A stretch of 64,000 nucleotides of DNA from CBDCZI01 sp965224495 (GTDB lineage Bacteria; Bacteroidota; Bacteroidia; Cytophagales; JAAEPT01): contig CBDCZI010000020.1 of the NCBI GenBank assembly GCA_965224495.1, positions 1 to 64,000 of the forward strand, in the 5' to 3' direction. Position 1 is the first letter of the stretch. Every line of letters starts with the position of its first letter. The notes under the pieces were generated by a model. The model was not told the origin of the DNA. It saw nothing but the letters and a program-made list of their open reading frames with translations, and made no database searches. The translations under genes and the position numbers were made by a program. This document shows positions 17,729-26,751 of this stretch, one piece after another.

Positions 17729-18595
17729 TTAATCAAATAGCAAGTAAGGCTGTAATCTTTTACGTTCATTAGCAGACAAACCATATACTTTTTTAAACTG
17801 TGCCAAGCCTTCATACCGACCAATTTTCTTACGGAAATTCACAAGAGTCGAAGCCTGTTTTTCTGTCAAATACGGATGCTTTCTTAATTCGGCTTTACTC
17901 AATAAGTTGATTTTTAAAAACTTAATCTTAGTAGGATTTACTTTTACATTCTCTTTCAATAGGTCAAACTCCTTTTCCTTGACACCAGGCACTTCTTTTA
18001 ACTGATGAACAGAGTAAAAACCACCCAATTTAGCACGGTAACCGATAATTCCCTTTGCTTTTGTTAACGAAACAAAACCTGCCAACTGTTTTACCGATAC
18101 GCTGTTCAATTCAAACCGCTCTCCTTTTGTTTTTACCGTAATTTTAGTGGACACAATGACCTCCTTTACTTCTTGGCTACAATCAGACACAAAAGAAAAA
18201 TCCTCAAAATAATTAGCCAGAACAGACGATTTTACCCCTTTTACCGCTTTCAGTTCTTTCAAACAATGAAATTTTTTCCGTCTTTTTTTCTCCTTTAAAA
18301 TAGCATTTGCTAACTGATTAGAAACACCCAAGTCTAACCATTGGTAATAAGACAATAAGTTAGGGTTTATTTTATTGGCACTCTCACTCAACGACTGTAC
18401 AAGTAACACATCAGCAATACTATCGAGATAAATTTGTTCACTCTGCTCTACTACCTTCTCTGTTGGGCTAAAGTAGCGTTGCACAGTTGGGAAAAGTAAA
18501 ACACCTCCCAAAAGTAAAAACAAAACAGCAAGACCTTCAATTTCCTTTTTAGAAAAAGTAAGAAAATTAGAAAGTCGCTCTTTTATGTTTTTCAT
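17729..18595 (-). CDS. Helix-hairpin-helix (ComEA-like) membrane-anchored protein
   Basis: The 288 residues have one N-terminal membrane helix (about 22-38) and then several HhH units: LLSYYQWLDLGVSNQLANAI, LKAVKGVKSSVLANY, LKEVPGVKEKEFDLL and FKKVYGLSANERKRL. HhH motifs bind DNA non-specifically, as in ComEA, so the protein may bind DNA outside the inner membrane. Its start overlaps the stop of the symporter gene by four bases. This position next to a transporter gives no direct hint of competence. Confidence 0.82.
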   Translation of the reverse strand: MKNIKERLSNFLTFSKKEIEGLAVLFLLLGGVLLFPTVQRYFSPTEKVVEQSEQIYLDSIADVLLVQSLSESANKINPNLLSYYQWLDLGVSNQLANAILKEKKRRKKFHCLKELKAVKGVKSSVLANYFEDFSFVSDCSQEVKEVIVSTKITVKTKGERFELNSVSVKQLAGFVSLTKAKGIIGYRAKLGGFYSVHQLKEVPGVKEKEFDLLKENVKVNPTKIKFLKINLLSKAELRKHPYLTEKQASTLVNFRKKIGRYEGLAQFKKVYGLSANERKRLQPYLLFD

Positions 18596-20475
18596 TCTTT
18601 AGATTTAATCCCTTTAAAATAATCTTTCAAATCGTCTTTGACTTCGCCAGACATAATGTACAGACCAATAATATTGGGTACAGCCATAGATAGCAACATC
18701 ATATCAGAGAAAGCGACCACGTTATCCATTGTTGTCGTAGCACCTATTACGATAAAAACCACAAAGACAGCTTTATAAATCAATTCTTTTATTTGTCCTT
18801 CACCAACCAAATACGTCCACGCTTTTAAACCATAATACGACCAAGAAATCATTGTCGAAAAGGCAAACAACAACACGGCCCCCATCAACAAAATTTTAAA
18901 CCAAGGAAATACTGACCCAAAAGCGGCCGAAGTTAATTGTGCTCCCGCATAACCAAAAGGTGTTTCGTGCATTCCTGTAACAATAATAACCAAAGCGGTC
19001 ATTGTACAAATCACTACGGTATCAATAAATGGTTCTAACAATGAAACGATACCTTCTGTTATAGGTTTCTCTGTTTTAACTGCTGAGTGAGCAATGGCTG
19101 CCGAGCCAACTCCAGCTTCATTTGAAAAAGCAGAACGAGTAAATCCGATAATCAACACACCGATAATACCTCCTTTGATGGCGTTTCCTGTAAATGCACC
19201 TGAAAATATTTGCCCAACAGCATCTCCCAAATGAGAGAAATTCATAAATAAAACAGCTAATGCTGCTGTTACATAAAGTACTGCCATAAAAGGAACTATT
19301 TTCTCTGTTATTTTAGCAATACTTTTTAATCCCCCAATAATAACAACCGTTACAAGAATAGCTAACCCAACACCAAAAAGCACCGAATGGTCTGCCATCA
19401 TTGGAAAATAATCTTTCACTTGTAAAAATGCTTGATTTGATTGAAACATATTACCTCCACCAAACGAACTTCCGATACAAAGAACAGCGAAAGTAAAGCC
19501 AAGTACCTTACCTAAGACACCTTTCCCTCTTTTTTCTAACCCTTTAGACAAGTAGTACATCGGACCTCCTGAAATAACGCCCTGTGGTGATATCTTTCGG
19601 TATTTCACACCCAAGGTACATTCCACAAACTTTGAAGACATTCCTAATAAACCTCCTAAAACCATCCAAAGTGTTGCTCCTGCTCCACCAACAGAAATTG
19701 CCACAGCAACTCCTGCGATATTCCCTAAACCAACCGTCGCCGATAAAGCAGTGGCTAATGCTTGAAAATGCGAAACCTCTCCTTTTGTTTCTTTGTCATC
19801 GTGTTTACCACTCACCAATTCGATAGCGTGTTTAAAACCTCTAATATTGATGAATTTCATTTTGAAAGTAAAAAACAATGCCCCAATAATTAGCCATAAC
19901 ACTACAAAAGGCACTTTTCTTTCGTTAAAACTACCTTTTAATGAGATGACAGGTATTCCCTTTTCGTCATAAACGAGTGCATTTTCTTCAAACAAAGAAA
20001 GTAAATCAAAAAACAACACATATTCGATGGTAGCAACTAAAGGTTTCATAAATTTATCTGACGCCTCTAATGTATAAGCTGACAAATGTTGTTTTCCCTC
20101 TTTGTCAGTCGTTAAACTTGCAATTGTTGACTTAGCAAAATACTTTGTTGTTACTTTATCTTTTTTGTAAAACAACAGAGCCTCTTTGTAAGAAGCGAAC
20201 TTTCCTAAACACAATTTATTAACTCCTACCGAAAGTTTTACGTCATCTTTAGTATAAGGGAGGTTTTCTTTATAAACGAAAGCTGTTGGCTTTGTTACAT
20301 TTATCTTAGTACCTTTTTGTACAAACCCTTGTTTTGCTAAGGGCTCAACCAGTAATTCGGGAAGTGCATCTTGACTTCTCAAAGCGACTAATTGCACGGT
20401 ATAAATCGTGTCGTTTACTGAAGCAAAAAGCCCGATATTTACAAATAAAAATAAGGTAAGAAATAGAGTTTTCAT
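18592..20475 (-). CDS. Alanine:cation symporter family protein with N-terminal SPOR-like domain
   Basis: The C-terminal 410 residues (about 215-620) are an AgcS/AlsT-type sodium:amino-acid symporter: ATVGLGNIAGVAVAISVGGA and SAFSNEAGVGSAAIAHS. The N-terminus is unusual: a signal peptide (1-18), then about 150 residues outside the membrane containing IYTVQLVALRS (25-35) and LCLGKFASYKEALLFYKK, which look like the two halves of a SPOR domain, then an extra membrane helix (about 188-205). Typical family members have about 450 residues and lack this. It overlaps the HhH gene by four bases. Confidence 0.88.
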   Translation of the reverse strand: MKTLFLTLFLFVNIGLFASVNDTIYTVQLVALRSQDALPELLVEPLAKQGFVQKGTKINVTKPTAFVYKENLPYTKDDVKLSVGVNKLCLGKFASYKEALLFYKKDKVTTKYFAKSTIASLTTDKEGKQHLSAYTLEASDKFMKPLVATIEYVLFFDLLSLFEENALVYDEKGIPVISLKGSFNERKVPFVVLWLIIGALFFTFKMKFINIRGFKHAIELVSGKHDDKETKGEVSHFQALATALSATVGLGNIAGVAVAISVGGAGATLWMVLGGLLGMSSKFVECTLGVKYRKISPQGVISGGPMYYLSKGLEKRGKGVLGKVLGFTFAVLCIGSSFGGGNMFQSNQAFLQVKDYFPMMADHSVLFGVGLAILVTVVIIGGLKSIAKITEKIVPFMAVLYVTAALAVLFMNFSHLGDAVGQIFSGAFTGNAIKGGIIGVLIIGFTRSAFSNEAGVGSAAIAHSAVKTEKPITEGIVSLLEPFIDTVVICTMTALVIIVTGMHETPFGYAGAQLTSAAFGSVFPWFKILLMGAVLLFAFSTMISWSYYGLKAWTYLVGEGQIKELIYKAVFVVFIVIGATTTMDNVVAFSDMMLLSMAVPNIIGLYIMSGEVKDDLKDYFKGIKSKE

Positions 20476-20498
20476 AGTTAATTTGAGTTAAAAAGAGT

Positions 20499-20529
20499 AC
20501 ACCAAACAAGTAGAAAACCTGTTTGGTGT
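20499..20529 (-). terminator. Terminator of the holB-hemC operon
   Basis: Inverted repeat ACACCAAACAAG / CTGTTTGGTGT, followed on the minus strand by a T-rich tract. It lies between the gene ending at 20538 and the symporter start. Confidence 0.75.
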
Positions 20530-20537
20530 TATTTTAT

Positions 20538-20969
20538 TTATTTTAATTCTTTAGCAAAACTATCATCCCATTTAAATGCATTAATAATCCACCCATTATC
20601 ATTTTTATAATAAGTAAACATTAACCGAATGGCAGATTTATCATAACGAATAATATACGTTTCCCTTATTACAAAATCTGAAACAGTCTTATTTGTAACC
20701 TTTTCATAACCTAACCTTTTGCCAAATCGTGCATCGAGTAAGGACATGTATTTTGTCGTTTTTGTTTCGAAATCCTCTATTTCAGCTTCTGGAAGAGGCC
20801 AGTATTTTTTTAAAATCTTTACTGAGTTAGATATTTCCCCTTCAAAAAAAAGTTTAGATACTTCTTTTGATAACTTTTGTGTTTCTTCAATACTTTTCAT
20901 TCCTTTTTTTTGAGCTATTAAATTAAAACTCAATAAAGATAAGGCTGTGATTAAAATTATACTTTTCAT
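20538..20969 (-). CDS. Secreted protein of unknown function
   Basis: The 143 residues have a signal peptide (MKSIILITALSLLSFNLIAQ) and a small alpha/beta domain rich in Lys and Tyr, ending in FTYYKNDNGWIINAFKWDD, a pattern reminiscent of NTF2-like or DUF4019-type secreted proteins. The family is not recognised with certainty. It is the last gene of the operon, one base after the rmlD-like stop. Confidence 0.65.
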   Translation of the reverse strand: MKSIILITALSLLSFNLIAQKKGMKSIEETQKLSKEVSKLFFEGEISNSVKILKKYWPLPEAEIEDFETKTTKYMSLLDARFGKRLGYEKVTNKTVSDFVIRETYIIRYDKSAIRLMFTYYKNDNGWIINAFKWDDSFAKELK

Positions 20970-20970
20970 T

Positions 20971-21876
20971 TTATTTATTTAATTGTTCACTCAATATTTT
21001 AATCCCTTCCATAAATGAATGAGGATTGTAACCGATTTCTTTCACTGCTTTATCAATGATAAAGCCCGTTTTTGGTGGACGTTTTGCTTTTTGTTGGAAT
21101 TTACTTCCGTCTGTTTTTTCTATCAATGATTTATCTAAACCAAAGAATTCAACCGTTTGCATTGCCATAGCATAAGGCGTCAATACATCTTTTCCTGAAA
21201 TGTTAAATATCCCTTTTGCGTGATTTTTGACAATTAAGAAACAACCCATAGCCAAATCTTCAGCTAAGGTTGGGCTTCTCCATTGGTCATCAACAATAGT
21301 TAAGTTCGTTCCTTCTTCCAAACTGTTTTTTACCCATAAAATAATATTACTACGGCTCATTTTTTCTGTAATACCATAAACTAATATCGTACGAGCAATT
21401 GCCCAGTCAATCGAGCTTTTAAATAGTATTTTTTCGGCAGCTAGTTTACTTTCTCCATAATAAGACAGAGGATTTGGCGTAGCACTTTCTTCGTCATAAG
21501 GACCTCCTTTCCCATCAAAAATGAAATCAGTCGATAAATGAAGTAAAAAAGCACCGACTTGCTCACTCGCCTTAGCCAAATAAGCTACAGCATTGACATT
21601 CAAATCCCAACATTCTTCTTTATCCTCTTCGCATTGATCAACATTGGTCATTGCTGCTGTATTGATAATGTAATTAGGTTTGATTTCATTTACCAAAGTA
21701 AGCACTTCGTTTTCATTACAAATATCTAAACTTCGGTATTCAAATCCTTTTGTTTCAGACACACGGTTTTCGCCACGAGAAGTCGCAATTACTTTGTATT
21801 CGGTATTACCAGACAATAAACTAAGTAGTTTTTGCCCCAATAACCCATTAGAACCTGTGATAAGAATCGATTTCAT
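20971..21876 (-). CDS. RmlD-like sugar nucleotide reductase (SDR)
   Basis: The 301 residues are an extended SDR of the dTDP-4-dehydrorhamnose reductase type. The NAD(P)-binding loop is GSNGLLGQ (8-15), the catalytic motif is Y140-x3-K144 (YYGESK), and LSTDFIFDG provides the serine region. No rmlA, B or C genes are adjacent, so a role in rhamnose synthesis is not shown; similar enzymes reduce other sugar nucleotides. It follows the cyclophilin gene after two bases. Confidence 0.85.
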   Translation of the reverse strand: MKSILITGSNGLLGQKLLSLLSGNTEYKVIATSRGENRVSETKGFEYRSLDICNENEVLTLVNEIKPNYIINTAAMTNVDQCEEDKEECWDLNVNAVAYLAKASEQVGAFLLHLSTDFIFDGKGGPYDEESATPNPLSYYGESKLAAEKILFKSSIDWAIARTILVYGITEKMSRSNIILWVKNSLEEGTNLTIVDDQWRSPTLAEDLAMGCFLIVKNHAKGIFNISGKDVLTPYAMAMQTVEFFGLDKSLIEKTDGSKFQQKAKRPPKTGFIIDKAVKEIGYNPHSFMEGIKILSEQLNK

Positions 21877-21878
21877 AC

Positions 21879-22544
21879 TTATTGTTTATTGTAGTTTTTA
21901 CCGTAAAGTTTCACCAATTTTGTTATCGGTAAAGTTTCTACTTCAACAGACATTTCAATATTTTCTAAAGGTCTGTCTCTCGCATCTTTCTTTTCTTGTG
22001 CAATCTTATGAATAATATCCAACCCGTCGATTACTTGACCAAAAACAGTGTATTCGTTATCTAAAAAAGGAACTCCTGCCTCATTGTCAACAATATAAAA
22101 TTGCGAACCACCCGAACGTTTTTGAGGGTTGCTTGGACCTCCTTTTCTTGCTGCAGCAATTGAACCAAATTTATGCTTTAGTTTAAATGTAATTTCAGCT
22201 TGTTGCGTATAACCAGGATCTCCTGTTCCGTCATTTTCAGGAATATCATCTTTCGATAAAGGATCTCCTCCTTGTATCATAAACTCCTCAATTACACGGT
22301 GAAATGTTGTCCCATCATAAAACCCTTTCTTAGCTAATTTCACAAAGTTTTCTTTGTGTAAAGGTGTTTCTTCAAACATCACTGCTTTCATATCTCCAAA
22401 TTTGGTATGAATGGTAACCAAAAAATCAGTCGTTGCCACTACCTTTGTAGGTCGCTTACTTGGTTTCTTATCTGTATTTCCTCCACACGCTACCAAGGTA
22501 AATAGTAACGTATATAATGCAATTTTAAAACTATTTCGTTTCAT
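21879..22544 (-). CDS. Cyclophilin-type peptidyl-prolyl isomerase lipoprotein (second of tandem pair)
   Basis: The 221 residues have a signal peptide with lipobox LVAC (lipid on C20), then a cyclophilin domain with FHRVIEEFMIQGGDP, GSQFYIV and FLDNEYTVFGQV. The catalytic Arg of FHRV is present. The start overlaps the stop of the upstream homologue by 14 bases, and the two are close paralogues. It is probably a periplasmic-side or surface lipoprotein assisting protein folding. Confidence 0.92.
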   Translation of the reverse strand: MKRNSFKIALYTLLFTLVACGGNTDKKPSKRPTKVVATTDFLVTIHTKFGDMKAVMFEETPLHKENFVKLAKKGFYDGTTFHRVIEEFMIQGGDPLSKDDIPENDGTGDPGYTQQAEITFKLKHKFGSIAAARKGGPSNPQKRSGGSQFYIVDNEAGVPFLDNEYTVFGQVIDGLDIIHKIAQEKKDARDRPLENIEMSVEVETLPITKLVKLYGKNYNKQ

Positions 22545-23154
22545 AAATATATCCTGTTAATTTTGTGATTTCTTCTTTTGTCAACGTTTCGACAGTAACT
22601 GTCATTGTAATGTTTTTCTTTGGTCTGTCCCTACCATCTTTTGGAGCAACAGCTATCAATTCAACGATAGTCAAACCCTTTATTACTTGTCCGTACACCG
22701 TGTATTGACCGTCTAAAAAAGCTACACCTTTTATGTTTTCTACAATATAAAATTGTGAACCACTCGATCGTTTCTCCGCATTGGGAAGCCTTGCCGCAGC
22801 TAAAGCACCGTAAACGTGTTTGTGATTTTGTGAAATTTCGTGAGGAATAGTATAACCAGGACCACCTGTTCCATCATTTGTTGTATTGTTGTCTTTCGAT
22901 AAAGGATCTCCTCCTTGTATCATAAAATTATCCATCACACGGTGAAATGTTGTACCGTCATAAAATCCTTCTTTCGCTAATTTCAAAAAGTTCTCTTTAT
23001 GTAAAGGACAGTCATCAAACAAAATGATTTGAATTTCCCCGTAGCTCGTTTTCAATGTGACCAACTCATCGGTTGGTTTCGCGGTTTTTTTAAAGACACT
23101 ACACCCAGAGCTCAGTAAAACCACCGAAAACAAAATATAAATTACTTTTTTCAT
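22531..23154 (-). CDS. Cyclophilin-type peptidyl-prolyl isomerase lipoprotein (first of tandem pair)
   Basis: The 207 residues have lipobox SSGC (C18) and a cyclophilin domain with FHRVMDNFMIQGGDP, SGSQFYIVEN and FLDGQYTVYGQV. It overlaps hemC by four bases upstream and its paralogue by 14 bases downstream. The shared motifs with the next gene point to a local duplication. Confidence 0.92.
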   Translation of the reverse strand: MKKVIYILFSVVLLSSGCSVFKKTAKPTDELVTLKTSYGEIQIILFDDCPLHKENFLKLAKEGFYDGTTFHRVMDNFMIQGGDPLSKDNNTTNDGTGGPGYTIPHEISQNHKHVYGALAAARLPNAEKRSSGSQFYIVENIKGVAFLDGQYTVYGQVIKGLTIVELIAVAPKDGRDRPKKNITMTVTVETLTKEEITKLTGYIYETK

Positions 23155-24074
23155 AACGCTTCTTTTATTTCTTTTAATATTTTATCACCACCTTTTTCTA
23201 ACAGCTCTTCGGCTAAAATATCGCCCAGACGTTCTGTATCTTCGGCATTACAGACACCTTCGATTTCAATCAAGGTACCACCATCTAAGCTGATAATCCC
23301 AGCATTCATTGATACAACGCCATCATTATGTATTGCGTGACCAAAAACGGGGATACTACATCCACCTTCCAATTTTCTTAAAAACGAACGTTCGGCAAGC
23401 ACTGCCTTTTCCGTATTTTCTTCGTTGCAAGCATTTCTAATAATTGCTGTTTTCTCGGCTGAAAGTGTCTCGTGAGCAATCTGAATAGCCACAGTTCCTT
23501 GTCCAACAGGCGGAGTAAACTCATCTAAAGGAAAGGTGAATTTTATTGCTTCGTCCATTTCCATACGATGCACACCAGCAAAAGCCAGTAACATCGCATC
23601 ACAAGCACCATCTCTCATTTTCGAAAAACGAGTTTGCAAATTCCCACGCATATCTACGATTTCGTGTTGCGGGTAATAGTGTTTCAATAAAGCCACACGA
23701 CGAGTCGAAGAAGTACCGATAACCAGTTTCTCCTCCATATTGATTGCCTTATCACTCACCAAAACATCATTCGCTTTTTCTCGCTCTGTAAAAGCAACAA
23801 TACTCAATCGAGCATCCATCGAACTTGGTAAATCTTTCGCGCTGTGTACCGCAATATCAATCGCTCCAGTATAAAGAGCCTCTTCCAATTCCTCGGTAAA
23901 AACACCCTTACTACCGATTTTAGACAATGCCCTGTCCAAAATTTTATCTCCTTTTGTCTCGATTTTTACAATCTCGGTAGTCAAACCTTCCGCTTGCAAC
24001 AAACTTTCGATATGGTAAGCTTGCCAAAGAGCCAATTTACTTGCTCTTGTTCCTATTTTTATATGTTTACTCAC
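23151..24074 (-). CDS. hemC: Hydroxymethylbilane synthase (porphobilinogen deaminase)
   Basis: Polymerises four porphobilinogens into hydroxymethylbilane for haem synthesis. The 307 residues start KIGTRASKLALWQA, carry the catalytic Asp D81 in SAKDLPS, and the dipyrromethane-binding C239 in LEGGCSIPVFGHA. It overlaps holB and the cyclophilin gene by four bases each. hemA, hemD and hemE, which often neighbour it, are absent here. Confidence 0.96.
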   Translation of the reverse strand: MSKHIKIGTRASKLALWQAYHIESLLQAEGLTTEIVKIETKGDKILDRALSKIGSKGVFTEELEEALYTGAIDIAVHSAKDLPSSMDARLSIVAFTEREKANDVLVSDKAINMEEKLVIGTSSTRRVALLKHYYPQHEIVDMRGNLQTRFSKMRDGACDAMLLAFAGVHRMEMDEAIKFTFPLDEFTPPVGQGTVAIQIAHETLSAEKTAIIRNACNEENTEKAVLAERSFLRKLEGGCSIPVFGHAIHNDGVVSMNAGIISLDGGTLIEIEGVCNAEDTERLGDILAEELLEKGGDKILKEIKEAL

Positions 24075-25198
24075 TCCTGTTTTCTTAAAATTTTAATCAC
24101 TTCAAAAGCCGTATTTAGATTTTCTATTTTCGGGCTTGCATTTCTTTCAAGGTGGTAAAAAGCCATGTTCATCGCTTGTTCTATCCCTTCCAGTTTTGGT
24201 AAGGGCAATACAGTAGCCAAATTTGTAACAAACTTCACCTCCTCATCATCTATCTTCAACAAATCTTTATTTCCCGAATGCACCAACAAAACACTTCGTA
24301 CGATATGCATTCCAAACTTAAAAAATCCTTTTTGGTCAGCCTTCGGCATCTTCTGAAAATCATCAGCAAAACCAATTAAAAAAGTGAAATCTAACTTATA
24401 ACAAGCACGCAACCAATCTTGAAACAAAGGAAAACTATCATCCTTTATCTCTTGACTCGATTTTAACGCCTGATTTAGGTTTCCTTCAGCCATAACAGCC
24501 GATTTCCGAGCACTCAAAGGCTCTACCTCAAACTTATTAATCAAGGTTGCCTCTATTTCCTCTTCCGTAAAACCAGGAATAATCACCGCTTGTGTTCTCG
24601 AACGTATCGTTTGAATATTTTTTTCTAAATCTCCAGTAACCAAAAAAAACAACGTTTTATCTGGTGGCTCTTCCAAGGCTTTTAATATCGCATTGGCAGA
24701 CGCAATATTCATCAATTCAGGTTTCCAAATCAAGATGATTTTAAATTCGCCCTCAAAAGCCTTCATCGAAATATTACCAATTATTTTACGGCTTTCATCG
24801 ACTGATATGCTCAGTTGCTTGTTTTCTGCCTTCACAAAATGTGACCAATCAACCGTATTTGCATATGGGTTATCCAAAACAAACGAACGAAATTTCGCTA
24901 AATTCTCATTACGAGCCTTTTCCTTATCTCCCGTACCCAAGCCGTACATCGGGTAAACAAAGTGCATATCGGGATGCACCATTTTATTCATTTTTACACA
25001 CGAAGCACAACTCCCACAAGAATCTTCCTCCTGTTTATCTTCACAATTCAAAAAAGTAGAAAAAGCCAAAGCCATCGCCAAATTAGCACTACCATCCATC
25101 CCAACAAACATTTGGGCGTGTGCCACGTGGTTGTTTTTAACCGATTGGATAAGTTTTTCCTTAATATGATGAACTCCGTAAATTTCTGAAAACTGCAT
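24071..25198 (-). CDS. holB: DNA polymerase III delta prime subunit
   Basis: Clamp-loader subunit. I start it at ATG 25198 (MQFSEIYGVHHIKEKL); a TTG three codons upstream is possible. The AAA+ fold is visible, with degenerate P-loop VGMDGSANLA, zinc cysteines in CGSCASC, and the sensor-like NAILKALEEPPDKTLFFLVT followed by IRSRTQ. Loss of a proper Walker A agrees with the stator role of delta prime. It is the first gene of the holB-hemC-cyclophilin operon. Confidence 0.9.
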   Translation of the reverse strand: MQFSEIYGVHHIKEKLIQSVKNNHVAHAQMFVGMDGSANLAMALAFSTFLNCEDKQEEDSCGSCASCVKMNKMVHPDMHFVYPMYGLGTGDKEKARNENLAKFRSFVLDNPYANTVDWSHFVKAENKQLSISVDESRKIIGNISMKAFEGEFKIILIWKPELMNIASANAILKALEEPPDKTLFFLVTGDLEKNIQTIRSRTQAVIIPGFTEEEIEATLINKFEVEPLSARKSAVMAEGNLNQALKSSQEIKDDSFPLFQDWLRACYKLDFTFLIGFADDFQKMPKADQKGFFKFGMHIVRSVLLVHSGNKDLLKIDDEEVKFVTNLATVLPLPKLEGIEQAMNMAFYHLERNASPKIENLNTAFEVIKILRKQE

Positions 25199-25246
25199 AA
25201 ACAACAACTAAAGGCAAATAACAACAAACATTAAATCACCTCTTCT

Positions 25247-26377
25247 TTAAGAAGTACAAATATACTCCAAAATAAGAAGTTCGGCATCACTTAACTGCTT
25301 CCCTTTCAATCGAGCAAACTCATTCACTTTCTTCAAAACCTTCGATAATTGGTAAATCTCTGTTCGTGACCACGTAAACGACGGGATATACTTCTCAGGA
25401 TGCTCAATCACATTGGCACTAACCCCCACAGTTGAGCCCGTCATAAAATTTGTCCCAATCGCACACATACTATAATCAGCCATCAAAAGACCCAATTTTT
25501 GTTTGCCAGAACTAATAAACTCGTGCTTCTCATAATCCCAAACACGCACCATCGAAAGGTTCGTTTTCAAATTAGAAATATTCGTTCCCGCACCAAAATT
25601 ACACCATTCACCAATCACACTATTGCCCATATAGCCCTCGTGAGCCTTATTTGTATTATTAAAAATAATCGAATCCTTTACTTCACCACCAACCACACAA
25701 TTCTCTCCAATCGACACATTATTCCTAATCTTCGCATTAATAGCAACCACCGAATCCTTGCCAATCGCCACAGGACCGTGTATCACTGCCCCTTCATTTA
25801 TCTCCACATTATCGCCAATATACACAGGACCTTTCGTCGTATTTATCGACGCATTGCGAATAGTTGTATTTTGTCCAACATACAAATCCTCACCATAAAC
25901 CACCGTATGCGGGTCGTTTACCTTCGTCGGAATCAATTTAAGTAACGAAATATCATTTATAATCTCTTGCCCATTCCATTCAATCAAATCCCAAGCACGT
26001 TTCACCAACTGGATTTCCGCCGTTGTTTCCTCCGATTTCACCTCGTACATACTCATAAAGCTCCCACTTCGAAACGCAAAAACAGCCCCTTTGTAGGTCA
26101 AACCCTCATTTGATTTCAAATTATTTATTTCTGCAATTACCTCTTTATTAGGCAACAAAGCACCATTAACAAAAACATTATCATCCTCTTGCTGAAAATG
26201 ATGCTTTTCCATCAAGTACAACGAAGACAAAATAGATAGTTGGTTTCCCTCAAAATGAGCACGCCATTTATCAGTAATAGAAAGCAAGCCCAAACGTAAC
26301 TCGCACACAGGTCGTGTCAGCGTAAAAGGCTTTAATTGTTTACGATTAGACTCGGTATCAAAAAGAATAATATTCAT
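25247..26377 (-). CDS. GlmU-like sugar nucleotidyltransferase / left-handed beta-helix protein
   Basis: From ATG 26377 (MNIILFDTESNRKQL) this gives 376 residues. An upstream TTG at 26383 adds two codons. The N-terminal half is a reduced nucleotidyltransferase-like domain with FTLTRPVCELRLG. The C-terminal half (about 180-340) has hexapeptide repeats such as VYIGDNVEINEGAVI and HGPVAIGKDSVV, the left-handed beta-helix of acyl- or acetyltransferases. A homologue is annotated in many Bacteroidota as a putative sugar nucleotidyltransferase of unknown substrate. Confidence 0.85.
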   Translation of the reverse strand: MNIILFDTESNRKQLKPFTLTRPVCELRLGLLSITDKWRAHFEGNQLSILSSLYLMEKHHFQQEDDNVFVNGALLPNKEVIAEINNLKSNEGLTYKGAVFAFRSGSFMSMYEVKSEETTAEIQLVKRAWDLIEWNGQEIINDISLLKLIPTKVNDPHTVVYGEDLYVGQNTTIRNASINTTKGPVYIGDNVEINEGAVIHGPVAIGKDSVVAINAKIRNNVSIGENCVVGGEVKDSIIFNNTNKAHEGYMGNSVIGEWCNFGAGTNISNLKTNLSMVRVWDYEKHEFISSGKQKLGLLMADYSMCAIGTNFMTGSTVGVSANVIEHPEKYIPSFTWSRTEIYQLSKVLKKVNEFARLKGKQLSDAELLILEYICTS

Positions 26378-26450
26378 ACCCAAAAATAAAAAGTTCTACT
26401 CTTTTATTTAAGGTATTAAGCAATTATCTCGAAAGAAAAGACAATAATCA

Positions 26451-26675
26451 GTTGGAGCATCCCCCTTTCCACGAACTGATTTTCAGTATTTCATAGACAA
26501 AACACCGATAGAAATGCAGGGAACAGACAAAACACAGAACGGGGTCGGGCTTTCGACTATATCTTTTGTCTGTAACAATTTGGCTTTTCACTTTCATTTA
26601 CAAAGAGCAATCGTAAAGGAACAAAACAGTCACCTATTTGAGACAAAAGGATGCCGTCTCTATCCCTATGCCGTC
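26451..26675 (+). repeat. Three-box intergenic repeat, copy 2
   Basis: Box 1 GTTGGAGCATCCCCC (26451-26465) is the most diverged copy. Box 2 runs from CGGGGTCGGGC to ATATCTTTT (26540-26567). Box 3 is AAAAGGATGCCGTCTCTATC with CCTATGCCGTC (26645-26675). It covers most of the spacer between the divergent GlmU-like and PPK2 genes. Frames that read through it (for example an N-terminal extension of PPK2) are artefacts. Confidence 0.72.
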
Positions 26676-26751
26676 AGTAAGACGCCAACCCATAACGACA
26701 GAAATAACCCAACTTTCAATTAACCGTAAAACTAAGTTTAACGACCTATTT

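Noticed and set aside
26381..26388. TATTTTTG as promoter of the GlmU-like gene
   Set aside because: It ends three bases before the ATG, too close to be credible.
26514..26751. Plus-strand frames upstream of PPK2, including a 38-codon N-terminal extension
   Set aside because: They lie in the three-box repeat; PPK2 similarity begins after ATG 26752.
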